Positions 27,478 to 36,209 of a stretch of DNA of 64,000 nucleotides are shown here, piece after piece. The stretch is from contig CAWBPD010000038.1 of NCBI GenBank assembly GCA_963790575.1, positions 11,720 through 75,719 on the forward strand, in the 5' to 3' direction. The translations under genes were made by a program, and so were the position numbers. Within the stretch, counting starts at the first letter, position 1; each line of letters begins with the position of its first letter. The notes beneath the pieces are model-generated. The model had not been told where the DNA came from, ran no database searches, and was given only the letters and a program-made list of their open reading frames with translations. The stretch is from CAVTSA01 sp963790575 (GTDB taxonomy: Bacteria > Chloroflexota > Dormibacteria > Dormibacterales > Dormibacteraceae).

Positions 27478-29430
27478 ATGCTTCACATGACACCGCACAC
27501 CGAGGGTCGATCGCCAGTGAGGCGACCGTTCGATGCTGACCAAACGGACCGCGCAGCGCCCCGGGGCTGGCGCCCGGCCCGGGTGACTCCCTGTCGATTG
27601 GTTGCGATCGCATGGTCGGCGGGGGCCCTCGCCGCACTTCTCGTGCCGCGCGTGGCACGGCTGCCCGACCATCCGGATCCCACGACGGCCACCATCCGCA
27701 CGCTGCTCGTGGTGATGCTGGTGACGGCCGTGCTGCTCGGCCCAGGCCTCGCTGTTCGCTTCTACCTCTGGGGAGGCGCCGACGCCTCTCTCGGGTGGGC
27801 CATCCTTCCCGGCGGAGCTCTGCTGGTTGCGACCGGTCTCCTGGCCTGGGTACTGGCACGCAGTATCCCGCCCGAGACGACTTGCCAGATGGTGCTGGGA
27901 CCGGTGACCGCGGTCCTCTTCGGTCTGGCGATCGCCTCGCTCTGGCGGGTGGCGCGGATGGAGCGCTCGGACGTGATGGCGATCGCCATCGTGGTCCTCC
28001 TTCTGCTAATCGGTGTCGGGCGCAGCCTCTATTCTTTGGGACCGCCAGGCGAGCTCTACGGCGGGATGATCTCTCGAACGTATGAGGCGACCATCATCCC
28101 CGACAGTCGCATCTCCTATCACGTCGTGCAGCTGGTGGCAAACGGTGCGCCGCCGTATGGGCACCTGGCGAAGAGCTTCTTCTCTCCATACAACTTTTCC
28201 TCCCGCGGACCTCTGCCCGGCCTGGCGGCGGCTCCCATCGTCCTCAGCGCCGGAGCACAGGTTCCGTCCTCGCTGCCGGACCAACCATGGGCACCCTTTG
28301 ATCCGCAGGGATTCGCCGCTTATCGGCTCTCCATGGAGGCGTTCGCTGCCTTCGCATTGCTCAGTCTCTTCGGCCTGGTGTGCAGGTTCTCCTCCAGTCG
28401 CACGGCGCTGTTCGCATGTGTCCTGGCGGCGACCACCCCGTTCGTCGTCCACGAGGTCTACTTCACGTGGCCCAAGCTGGTCGCTGCGGGTATGGCACTC
28501 CTTGCCGCCGAACAGCTGCTGCTTCGCAGGCCGCTGCGAACTGGACTCCTGGTCGGGCTCTCCTACCTGGTGCACCCGGTCGGCTTGGTGGCGCTGCCGG
28601 GCCTGCTGATATTGTCGAGCCTGCTTATCTGGCGCCAGGGGACGTCACGACGTGTGTGGGCGACCCTCTTGAGCTGGGCAGCCTTCCTGGCGGGCACGCT
28701 GGTGATTCTCGCCGCCTGGCAGCTCCTCAACCGGGGGCACGGCGGGGTGCAAACGTTCACCAGCTACCCACTGGAAGCCGGAACCCGACTTGCCCACAAC
28801 CTGGGCGCGTGGATCGGCTGGCGATTGCAGACCCTGTCGGACACCGTGATCCCGTTCCATCAACTGTGGACCAACAGCACCCAGCCGTACGCCTCCCCTT
28901 CCGGCCGGCAGGCCCCGCCCGTGGTACGGCTCGGCCTCGGGTACTGGGGGACGCTCCCGCTGGGAGTGGGTTTGCTCTTCTATCCGCTGCTGCTCTTCGG
29001 AATCGGGAAGGCACTCCTCCGGCACCCATACGTCACGGCCGGCTGCGTCGTTTTGCCGTTCCTGGTTTTCGCAGCCTACTGGGGTTCGCTCGATCTTGGG
29101 CTGATGCTGGCGGGACTGCAGGCCTGGTTGCTCGGAACCATCGCGGTCTACGCCTGGACCCGTTCGGGGCCGGGTTGGTGGCCGGAGGGCCTGGAGCGCT
29201 GCATCCTGGTGCTGCGGGCGCCGGAGGTCGCGTTCATGATCATCTTCCCCGCCGTATGGACGAACAGGCAGGTCGTGTCCAGCACGTTTCGCACCACCGA
29301 TCTGGTTGGACTGGCCGCGATCCTGACTGGATTGGGCGGGCTGCTATGGTGCCTCTGGTGCATCACGGATCCGGCCGCACGGGTGACGAATCCAACCGCC
29401 CTGCCGGAACCCCAGGAGGCCATCTCGTGA
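27478..29430 (+). CDS. Large polytopic membrane protein
   Basis: About 650 residues with roughly fourteen hydrophobic segments and long extracytoplasmic loops (for example GGMISRTYEATIIPDSRISY). The size and loop pattern resemble GT-C or O-antigen polymerase-like proteins, but no diagnostic motif is visible. The start is ATG 27478 or 27487; the frame is also open from 27415. The stop overlaps the GTG of the downstream methyltransferase, so the two are translated together. Confidence 0.75.
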   Translation: MLHMTPHTEGRSPVRRPFDADQTDRAAPRGWRPARVTPCRLVAIAWSAGALAALLVPRVARLPDHPDPTTATIRTLLVVMLVTAVLLGPGLAVRFYLWGGADASLGWAILPGGALLVATGLLAWVLARSIPPETTCQMVLGPVTAVLFGLAIASLWRVARMERSDVMAIAIVVLLLLIGVGRSLYSLGPPGELYGGMISRTYEATIIPDSRISYHVVQLVANGAPPYGHLAKSFFSPYNFSSRGPLPGLAAAPIVLSAGAQVPSSLPDQPWAPFDPQGFAAYRLSMEAFAAFALLSLFGLVCRFSSSRTALFACVLAATTPFVVHEVYFTWPKLVAAGMALLAAEQLLLRRPLRTGLLVGLSYLVHPVGLVALPGLLILSSLLIWRQGTSRRVWATLLSWAAFLAGTLVILAAWQLLNRGHGGVQTFTSYPLEAGTRLAHNLGAWIGWRLQTLSDTVIPFHQLWTNSTQPYASPSGRQAPPVVRLGLGYWGTLPLGVGLLFYPLLLFGIGKALLRHPYVTAGCVVLPFLVFAAYWGSLDLGLMLAGLQAWLLGTIAVYAWTRSGPGWWPEGLERCILVLRAPEVAFMIIFPAVWTNRQVVSSTFRTTDLVGLAAILTGLGGLLWCLWCITDPAARVTNPTALPEPQEAIS

Positions 29431-30158
29431 TCGAGGCCCTGACCCAGCCGGCGCCGTTGAATGAAGCGCCCCTTGACGCCATCTATGCGAGGCGCTTCGA
29501 GGACCGGGACCTCCTGCCGAAGGAAGAGGTGTGGCGCGAGATCGGCGCTTACCTTCAGCGGTTCGTGCCACCATCCGGCAGGATCGTGGACATCGGGTGC
29601 GATCGTGGATACTTCACTCGGAATGTCAGTGCAGGCGAGCGTTGGGCAACCGATCTCCGCGATTGCCGTCCCTACCTGCCGGACGAGGTGGTGTTCGTGC
29701 AGCACGACGGCTTGTCGCTCGACGCGAGGCTTCCGAACGACTACTTCGATCTCGTGTTCATGTCGAATTACCTCGAGCATCTTCCCGATGCAAACGCGGT
29801 CATCAGGCAGTTGGAGGTCGCATACCGACTCTTGCGTCCTGAAGGCCGGATTCTGATCCTGCAGCCCAACATTCGACTGGTGGGGCCCGCCTACTGGGAT
29901 TTCATCGACCACCGGGTGGCGCTCACCGAGAAGAGCCTGCGCGAGGCGAGCGAGCTGGCCGGCTTTGTCGAAGACTGCCTGATCCGCCGCTTCCTCCCCT
30001 ACTCCACCAAGAGCCGCCTTCCGCAGGACCGCCGGATCGTGCGTGCCTATCTGGGAATTCCGGTGCTGTGGCGCGTGTTCGGCAAGCAGACTCTTTACCT
30101 CGGACACAAACCACAAGACGGACCGCAGACTGTGGGCCGGAAGACCGCGCAGTTCTAG
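29427..30158 (+). CDS. SAM-dependent methyltransferase
   Basis: A 243-residue methyltransferase starting at GTG 29427, overlapping the stop of the membrane protein gene (GTGA). SAM binding is shown by IVDIGCDRGYFTRN, then MSNYLEHLPD and LLRPEGRILILQPN. The LEHL and LQPN segments are typical of Methyltransf_11 proteins in polysaccharide loci. Target unknown. Confidence 0.85.
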   Translation: MIEALTQPAPLNEAPLDAIYARRFEDRDLLPKEEVWREIGAYLQRFVPPSGRIVDIGCDRGYFTRNVSAGERWATDLRDCRPYLPDEVVFVQHDGLSLDARLPNDYFDLVFMSNYLEHLPDANAVIRQLEVAYRLLRPEGRILILQPNIRLVGPAYWDFIDHRVALTEKSLREASELAGFVEDCLIRRFLPYSTKSRLPQDRRIVRAYLGIPVLWRVFGKQTLYLGHKPQDGPQTVGRKTAQF

Positions 30159-30508
30159 ACGCCTAGAAGGTGACCATCATGCTCCGATCGACCTGCTGGA
30201 AGTCAGTGATCCCGGTGACGTAACTCGATATCAGCAGCCGGTCGATTTGACTGGGGGATGAGATGGACGCGCTCCCCGCTGCGGCGGCCGGCGCGTGGCC
30301 ATGGTGGAACGGCGCCTCAACCCATGCCGCGTGCGAACCGAGGCGTCACCACCCGGCCGCGACCTGCTGGTGACGGCTCCTGCAGGCTCGGTCGAAGAGA
30401 TCGTCGCAAACCGACTCTTCGGGCCCGCACCATGCTTTGGCGAGATCGAAGCGCCAGGATCGCCCCGGCGAGCAGGACGACGCTCGCCGGGCCGATCCGG
30501 CGCTCTCA
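30159..30508. other. Gap holding probable gene remnants
   Basis: No intact gene. On the minus strand a frame ending at TAG 30165-30163 encodes a coding-like tail (IDRLLISSYVTGITDFQQVD, then RSMMVTF). It has no start codon before the TGA near 30351. A second minus frame just after usp encodes a hydrophobic stretch (IGPASVVLLAGAILALR). Together they look like parts of a decayed gene. Confidence 0.4.
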
Positions 30509-30922
30509 CTACTGGGCGATCAATACCGGGGTGTCGGAATGCCGCGCCACCCGCTCGACGACAGTCCCGATCAAGAACCGCCGCATGCCGTGCGAGCCGG
30601 ACTTGCCCATCACAATGACGTCCGCCCCGCGCCCCGCGTCGATGATCTGCTCGGCAGGATTTCCGGCCAGCAGCTTGTGTTGCACGGTTGCGCTGGGAAC
30701 CTGCTTGGTGAGATCCGCGGCCGCGTCCTCGACCGCCTTCTCGAGCGCCTCCGGGTGCACGGTCGGGTCGACGGCGTCCCGGGTACCGGGCGCCATCTCA
30801 AGCGTCGGCACCACGCTGACCACGTCGATCGTGCTGCCCGACTCCCCAGAAGCCAACCGGGCGGCCCATGCGGCGGCCGCCCTGCTCTCGTTCGAGGTGT
30901 CGTACGCCAGGACTATCTTCAC
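30509..30922 (-). CDS. Universal stress protein, UspA family
   Basis: A single-domain 137-residue Usp protein. It has the ATP-binding signature G-2x-G-9x-G-T in GKSGSHGMRRFLIGT, plus the AYDTS N-terminus and ADVIVMG. These cytoplasmic proteins bind ATP and aid survival under starvation or stress. The start is GTG 30922, preceded by a GGGAGC ribosome site. A possible 36-residue ORF ends 16 nt upstream. Confidence 0.93.
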   Translation of the reverse strand: MKIVLAYDTSNESRAAAAWAARLASGESGSTIDVVSVVPTLEMAPGTRDAVDPTVHPEALEKAVEDAAADLTKQVPSATVQHKLLAGNPAEQIIDAGRGADVIVMGKSGSHGMRRFLIGTVVERVARHSDTPVLIAQ

Positions 30923-31310
30923 TGCTTCGCTCCCTTTCCTATTGGGCTGTGTCGAGGAAAAACTCCTCGGAGGACGAGTCGACGATGCACATCGTGGCCT
31001 TCTCCGGGCTCACGTGGACCGGTGGCACGCGCCGAGTAGCCACTCGCACTCGATGAAGGTCCCGCCCACGAGAAGACGATGGCGGCTTGGAGCGCAACCC
31101 TCGGATGTGAAACTTCCGCCATGAACCTCTCCTCGTCGACGGTGTTCGGGATCCCGCCACTGTGCCGGCACCGCACTGGACACGGTGGACGAGCCGAGGG
31201 GAAGTATGCGCCCGCCTCACTTTTTGTCAACCAGGCGGACGTGTCCCGGCGATCCACGCAGCAGGCTCAGACCTTTGCACCCGCAGCGCGCGGCGAGGCA
31301 CCCTAGGTCG
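30923..31310. other. Divergent intergenic region
   Basis: This lies between usp (minus) and a GT4 gene (plus). It holds the possible 36-residue ORF described separately, and otherwise nothing I can support. A longer minus frame from ATG 31122 overlaps this region with less coding-like composition. Confidence 0.4.
30939..31049 (-). CDS. Possible 36-residue protein upstream of usp
   Basis: Reading from GTG 31049 to TAG 30939-30941 gives a 36-residue peptide containing HVSPEKATMCIVDSSSEEFF. The end (SSSEEFFLDTAQ) looks like genuine coding sequence rather than chance in a GC-rich region. It stops 16 nt before usp on the same strand. Other GTG codons could also start it. No family is known. Confidence 0.4.
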   Translation of the reverse strand: MRVATRRVPPVHVSPEKATMCIVDSSSEEFFLDTAQ

Positions 31311-32432
31311 ATGCCGCAAACCGCCACGGGTCGCGTCCTGCTCGACGTGCGGCCACTGCAGGGCCGCGATCGGGTACGGGGAATCGGGACCTACGTGCAG
31401 GGCCTGCTGTCCGGCCTCGCCGAAGAGGGCTTCGACAACCATCTCGGCCTGCTCGTTGACGGACGCGAGCAGCTGCCCGAACTTCCCCGGGGAAACTTCG
31501 TCGCCTTCGCCGTTCGCCCCCGCTACCACGGTCGAATGGGTCTGGTGGAGGAGGCGGTCACGATGCCCCGGAAGCTCGACCGCATCCACCCCGGCGTCTA
31601 TCACGCGACCAGCCTCGCGCTCCCTGCCCGGACAAGGATCCCCACCGTGGTCACGCTCCATGACCTCATTCCCTGGGCCTTGGGGGGCCCTGCGCTGCGT
31701 GGCGAACGCGTCCGCTGGTGGCTGGGCCGGCGGCTTCTGCGAGAGGCCGATGTCGTCATCGCGGTCTCGCGACAAACCGGCGGTGACGCGGCCCGGATCG
31801 CAGGTGTGGACCCGGCGACGATCACCATCATCCCGGAGGCGGCGGCGTCCGTCTTCAGACCACGTGAAGGTGCGGCGGAGCGGGTGCGGACCCGCCTCGG
31901 TGTGGAGGTGCCCTTCCTTCTCTACACGGGTGCGTTGGATGTCCGCAAGGATCCGGCCGGCTTGCTGCAGGCCTGGGAAGAGGTGCGGGGCGACGGCTTT
32001 GATGTGCCGCTGGTGCTCGCGGGTGACCCGGGACCGCAGGCGCCCCCGGAGATGGGGGCTGCCACGCGGATCGGACACGTCGGCGTCGAGGTCCTGGCCG
32101 ACCTCTACTCGGCTGCCGCCTGTCTCCTCTACCCCAGCCGGTACGAGGGCTTCGGCCTGCCACCGCTGGAGGCGATGGCCTGCGGCTGTCCCGTCCTCAC
32201 CTACCGCAACTCGAGCCTGCCCGAAGTCGTCGGCGAGGCCGCGATCCTGGTTGACGACGGTGACGCCGCGGCCCTGGGCCGCGCGGCGGCAGCGCTCCTG
32301 CGCGACCCGTCGCGCGCGGGGCGCCTGCGGCGCGAGGGCCTGGCACGGGCCAGCGCCTACAGCTGGCGCAACACCGCGCGGCAGACGATCCGTGTCTACG
32401 AGGAGCTGCTGAGCACCGGCCGCTCGGACTGA
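31311..32432 (+). CDS. GT4 family glycosyltransferase
   Basis: A 373-residue GT-B enzyme of the mannosyltransferase-like GT4 group. It has VRGIGTYVQGLL near the N-terminus, VVTLHDLIPW, and the donor-site motif PSRYEGFGLPPLEAMACG with the E-x7-E pair. ATG 31311 is chosen because the domain begins there, though the frame is open 42 codons earlier. It probably adds a sugar, possibly mannose given the nearby GDP-mannose genes, to the growing polymer. Confidence 0.88.
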   Translation: MPQTATGRVLLDVRPLQGRDRVRGIGTYVQGLLSGLAEEGFDNHLGLLVDGREQLPELPRGNFVAFAVRPRYHGRMGLVEEAVTMPRKLDRIHPGVYHATSLALPARTRIPTVVTLHDLIPWALGGPALRGERVRWWLGRRLLREADVVIAVSRQTGGDAARIAGVDPATITIIPEAAASVFRPREGAAERVRTRLGVEVPFLLYTGALDVRKDPAGLLQAWEEVRGDGFDVPLVLAGDPGPQAPPEMGAATRIGHVGVEVLADLYSAAACLLYPSRYEGFGLPPLEAMACGCPVLTYRNSSLPEVVGEAAILVDDGDAAALGRAAAALLRDPSRAGRLRREGLARASAYSWRNTARQTIRVYEELLSTGRSD

Positions 32433-32559
32433 GGACCCTCCCCGGCGCCAGTCCCGGGACAGGGACAGGGTGGTCACGGCTGGTGCCAGAAGGCCGGGCC
32501 GCGACCGGGCCTTGCGTCACTGGCGGCCTCGGTCGCCGGCAGAGGACAATGAGAGGGTT

Positions 32560-33852
32560 TTGAGCCGTATCGCCGTGATCGGAGCCGGCTACGTGGGTCT
32601 CACGAGCGCCGCCTGCCTGGCGGATCTGGGCAACGAGGTGGTCGTCGTCGATGTCGACGGGGCCAAAGTGCGTTCCCTGCGCCGCTCCCGACTGCACTTC
32701 TATGAGCCGGGCCTGAGGGAGCTCGTCGAGCGCAACACCCGAGCCGGCCGCCTCGGCTTCACCACCGACTACGGGGACGCCATCCCCGAAGCTGAGTTCG
32801 CGTTCGTAGCGGTCGGCACCCCGGAAGGCGAGGACGGGGGCGCGGATCTGCACTACGTGCAGGCGGCGGCGGCGGAGATCGCCCGGCACCTCACTGGGCC
32901 CCTGATCGTCATCAACAAGTCGACCGTCCCGATCGGGACCGGGGACGTGGTATCCCAGGTGTTCAAGCGCACCAACCCCAAATTCCCGGTGTCGGTGGTC
33001 TCGAATCCCGAATTCCTTCGCGAGGGTTCTGCGGTGGGTGATTTCATGGGCCCCGACCGGGTGATCATCGGCGCCCACGACCAGGCCGCGGCCGAAAGGG
33101 TTGCCAAGCTCTACGAATCCCTGGGCGCCCCGGTGCTCATCTACGGCATCTACACCGCGGAGATGGTCAAGTACGCATCCAATGCGTTCCTTGCTACCCG
33201 GATCTCGTTCATCAATGAGATCGCGCGCATCTCGGAGCGCGTCGACGCGGACGTGAAGCTGGTCGCCGAGGGGATGGGGCTTGACCGCCGCATCGGTCGG
33301 AGCTTCCTTGACGCCGGCATCGGCTACGGAGGCTCGTGCTTCCCGAAGGACGTGAAGGCCCTGGCAAGGATCGCGGAGCAGTACGAATACCATCCCGAGA
33401 TGCTCAACGCGGTGATGGACATCAACCGCGACCAACGCCGCGTGGCGGTGGAGAAGCTCCGTCAATGCCTGGGCACGCTGCGAGATCAAACGGTGGGCCT
33501 GCTCGGGCTGGCCTTCAAGCCGGAGACAGACGACATGCGCGAGGCTCCCAGCATCGAGATCGTGGCGGCCCTCCTCAAGGGAGGAGCGACCGTCCGAGCC
33601 TACGACCCGGCCGCCGCCGAGCGGGCCAAGGTCCTGCTGCCCGAGGTCGAGATGAAGCGCAACGCTTACGCGGTGGCCCGAGGGGCGGACGCGGTCGTGC
33701 TGATCACCGAGTGGAACGAGTTCAAGCAGCTTGACCTCCTTCGCCTCAAGCGGAGCATGCGGCGCCCGGTGCTGATCGATGGGCGGAACCTCTACGACCC
33801 TCGAGCCATGCGCGACCTCGGATTCGTCTACCGCGGGATTGGACGCAGCTGA
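32560..33852 (+). CDS. ugd: UDP-glucose 6-dehydrogenase
   Basis: Converts UDP-glucose to UDP-glucuronate with two NAD+. Of 430 residues, the Rossmann motif VIGAGYVGLTSAACLA opens the protein, VNKSTVP-like INKSTVPIGTGD follows, and the catalytic cysteine is C260 in GYGGSCFPKD. The start is TTG 32560. Its TGA overlaps the ATG of the UDP-xylose synthase gene, so product and next enzyme are coupled. Confidence 0.95.
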   Translation: MSRIAVIGAGYVGLTSAACLADLGNEVVVVDVDGAKVRSLRRSRLHFYEPGLRELVERNTRAGRLGFTTDYGDAIPEAEFAFVAVGTPEGEDGGADLHYVQAAAAEIARHLTGPLIVINKSTVPIGTGDVVSQVFKRTNPKFPVSVVSNPEFLREGSAVGDFMGPDRVIIGAHDQAAAERVAKLYESLGAPVLIYGIYTAEMVKYASNAFLATRISFINEIARISERVDADVKLVAEGMGLDRRIGRSFLDAGIGYGGSCFPKDVKALARIAEQYEYHPEMLNAVMDINRDQRRVAVEKLRQCLGTLRDQTVGLLGLAFKPETDDMREAPSIEIVAALLKGGATVRAYDPAAAERAKVLLPEVEMKRNAYAVARGADAVVLITEWNEFKQLDLLRLKRSMRRPVLIDGRNLYDPRAMRDLGFVYRGIGRS

Positions 33853-34787
33853 TGCCGCGAGCGCTCATCTCTGGCGGCGCCGGCTTCATCGGCTCCCACC
33901 TCTGTGACCGGCTGCTCGGGGAGGGGTGGGAGGTGATCGCCGTCGACAACCTGGTGACCGGAGCCGCAGGTAACGTCGCCCACCTCCAAGGCCGCCCTGG
34001 CTTCACGCTGCTCGAGCGCGACGTCACCCAGTCGCTCGACGTTCAAGGGCCCGTGGACGCAGTGCTCCACTTCGCGTCGCCGGCCTCCCCGGTCGACTTC
34101 GCTCGCATTCCGGTCGAGATCCTGGAGGTGGGGACGATCGGGACGCGCAACCTGCTGGAACTGGCGCGCGCGCGGCAAGCGAGGTTTCTTCTCGCCTCCA
34201 CCTCGGAGGTCTACGGCGACCCGCTGGTCCACCCCCAGCCGGAGGACTACTGGGGCAACGTCAACCCGACCGGGCAGCGCGGCTGCTATGACGAGGCCAA
34301 GCGGTGCGCGGAGGCGTTCACCATGGGCTACCACCGGCGGCACGGGGTGGAGACGCGCATCATGCGCATCTTCAACTGCCAAGGTCCTCGCATGAGGGTG
34401 GACGACGGGCGGGTGATCCCCAACTACATGCGCCAGGCCCTGGGCGGCGAACCGCTCACGGTGTACGGGGACGGCTCCCAAACGCGGAGCCTCTGCTATG
34501 TGGACGACCTGGTGACCGGAGCCCTGGCGGTGCTGCAGGGGCCGGACCCGATGCCGTTCAACATCGGTTCCCACGACGAGGTCACGATGCTGGAGTTGGC
34601 GAGGATGGTTCGCGACGTGGTCGGCTCCTCCAGCCAGATCCGCTTCGAGCCGCTGCCGGCCGACGATCCGCGGCAGCGGCGGCCGGACCTCACCCGGGCG
34701 CGCGAGCTCCTGGGCTGGGCGCCCACCATCCCCCTCGCCGAGGGCCTGGCGCGCACCGCCGACTACTTTCGTGCCGTCGTGGGGTGA
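33852..34787 (+). CDS. uxs: UDP-glucuronate decarboxylase (UDP-xylose synthase)
   Basis: Decarboxylates UDP-glucuronate to UDP-xylose. The 311-residue extended SDR protein has GGAGFIGSHLCDRLL, the UXS-typical STSEVYGDPLVHPQ, catalytic Y146 and K150 in YDEAKR, RIFNCQGPRM and RSLCYVDDLV. Upstream ugd makes its substrate and the genes overlap by one base. This pairing is strong evidence for xylose or a derivative in the polymer. Confidence 0.93.
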   Translation: MPRALISGGAGFIGSHLCDRLLGEGWEVIAVDNLVTGAAGNVAHLQGRPGFTLLERDVTQSLDVQGPVDAVLHFASPASPVDFARIPVEILEVGTIGTRNLLELARARQARFLLASTSEVYGDPLVHPQPEDYWGNVNPTGQRGCYDEAKRCAEAFTMGYHRRHGVETRIMRIFNCQGPRMRVDDGRVIPNYMRQALGGEPLTVYGDGSQTRSLCYVDDLVTGALAVLQGPDPMPFNIGSHDEVTMLELARMVRDVVGSSSQIRFEPLPADDPRQRRPDLTRARELLGWAPTIPLAEGLARTADYFRAVVG

Positions 34788-35302
34788 CCGTCGATCTGGA
34801 GCGGCTGATCCCCACGGTCGATGACTTCCCCGCGCCGGGGATCAGGTTCCGTGACATCACCCCACTGCTCGCCGACCACGACGCCTTTGCGGAGGCGGTC
34901 CGCCTCATGTGCGAACCCTGGCGCGGCGAGCGGGTGGACCAGGTGGTGGCCATGGAGGCACGCGGGTTCATGTTCGCCGCCCCGATGGCGCTTGAGCTGG
35001 GCGCCGGTTTCGTGCCCATGCGCAAGGCGGGGAAGCTGCCCCGTCCGACCCGCAGCGTGGAGTACGCGCTCGAATACCGCCACGACACCCTTCACGTGCA
35101 CTCGGACGCGATCGGGCCGGGCCAGCGGGTGCTGATCGTCGACGACGTGCTGGCCACCGGCGGCACCGCGGCTGCCGTGGTGCAGCTGATGACCGAGCTG
35201 GGGGCACAGGTTGTGGGACTGGGTTTCCTGATCGAGCTGCCCGAGCTCGGCGGACGGAGCCTGCTGGAAGGACACACGGTGCACTGCGTCCTGGCGCTCT
35301 GA
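34784..35302 (+). CDS. apt: Adenine phosphoribosyltransferase
   Basis: Salvages adenine to AMP using PRPP. The 172-residue protein has FPAPGIRFRDITPLL, MEARGFMF, and the PRPP-binding VLIVDDVLATGGT (about 116-128), all diagnostic. It starts at GTG 34784, overlapping the stop of the UDP-xylose synthase gene, so it is co-transcribed with sugar genes despite a purine role. Confidence 0.95.
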   Translation: MTVDLERLIPTVDDFPAPGIRFRDITPLLADHDAFAEAVRLMCEPWRGERVDQVVAMEARGFMFAAPMALELGAGFVPMRKAGKLPRPTRSVEYALEYRHDTLHVHSDAIGPGQRVLIVDDVLATGGTAAAVVQLMTELGAQVVGLGFLIELPELGGRSLLEGHTVHCVLAL

Positions 35303-35309
35303 GGCCGGC

Positions 35310-36197
35310 ATGAGGACCTGGGTGCTGGGCGGAGGCGCCGCGCGGGGCGCCTCCCAGGTGGGCGTGGTGCGCGCACTCCTGGAGGCCGGAGCGGCGCCAC
35401 CGGACCGAATCCTGGGGGTCAGCGTGGGGGCGCTCAACGGGGTGGTGCTGGCGTGCCACCCCAACCTGGCCGGGGTGCACATGCTGGAAGCGACCTGGAG
35501 CTCCCGGCTCGCGACCGACGTCTTCCGAGCACGTCCGATCGAATCTCTGCTTACCCGCCTGAGCGGCACGGGCGGGCTCAGCCTGCTGCCCTCGAGCGCG
35601 CTCTCGCGCCTGGTGCACGGGCAGCTGAGCCTGCTTGGCGTGAGCCGCTTCGACGACCTGACCCTTCCTCTTGCTGTGGGAGTGACGAGCCTGGGCGACG
35701 GCCAGGCTCATCTCCTGCGCCGGGGAGACCTGTATCCGGCGCTGATGGCGTCGACAGCCATCCCGGGTGTCTTTCCCGGCGTCGAGGTGGACGGCGAGCG
35801 CTACTACGACGGCGGGGTGGCAGACAACGACCCCTTTGTGCGGTCCGTCGAGGAGGGGGCCGGCGAGGTGGTGGCGATCACGCTCTGCGGCACCGCCCGC
35901 AGATCCGCCCGCCCCCGCCGCTGGCTGGAGCTGCTGGGCCAGAGCGTGGCCGTCATGCTGAACCAGCGCATGCTCGCCGACTTTGAGCGGGTCCGGGCAC
36001 GGGCGAGGGTCGTGGTGTTCGCCCCCCAGCTGCCATCCGGCAGCGCCTGGAGCCTGCGGCCCGCGGACGTCGGCCGGCTGATGGCCGGGACCCACGAGGC
36101 GGCGGCGCGCTGGCTCGATGAGCACGGCGGCCCGCCACGCGAATCCACGATCGTCATGCTGCCGGTCGGGGCCGGACCGGACGGCCCCGCCCCGTAG
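35310..36197 (+). CDS. Patatin-like phospholipase/acyl hydrolase
   Basis: A 295-residue serine lipase-type hydrolase. The oxyanion-hole GGGAARG is at 7-13, the nucleophile motif GVSVG at 36-40 (Ser38) and the dyad aspartate D167 in DGGVADNDP. Such proteins hydrolyse acyl esters of phospholipids or other lipids. It lies 7 nt after apt. A role in lipid carrier or envelope turnover is possible but not shown. Confidence 0.9.
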   Translation: MRTWVLGGGAARGASQVGVVRALLEAGAAPPDRILGVSVGALNGVVLACHPNLAGVHMLEATWSSRLATDVFRARPIESLLTRLSGTGGLSLLPSSALSRLVHGQLSLLGVSRFDDLTLPLAVGVTSLGDGQAHLLRRGDLYPALMASTAIPGVFPGVEVDGERYYDGGVADNDPFVRSVEEGAGEVVAITLCGTARRSARPRRWLELLGQSVAVMLNQRMLADFERVRARARVVVFAPQLPSGSAWSLRPADVGRLMAGTHEAAARWLDEHGGPPRESTIVMLPVGAGPDGPAP

Positions 36198-36209
36198 GCT
36201 GAGCGGCCG

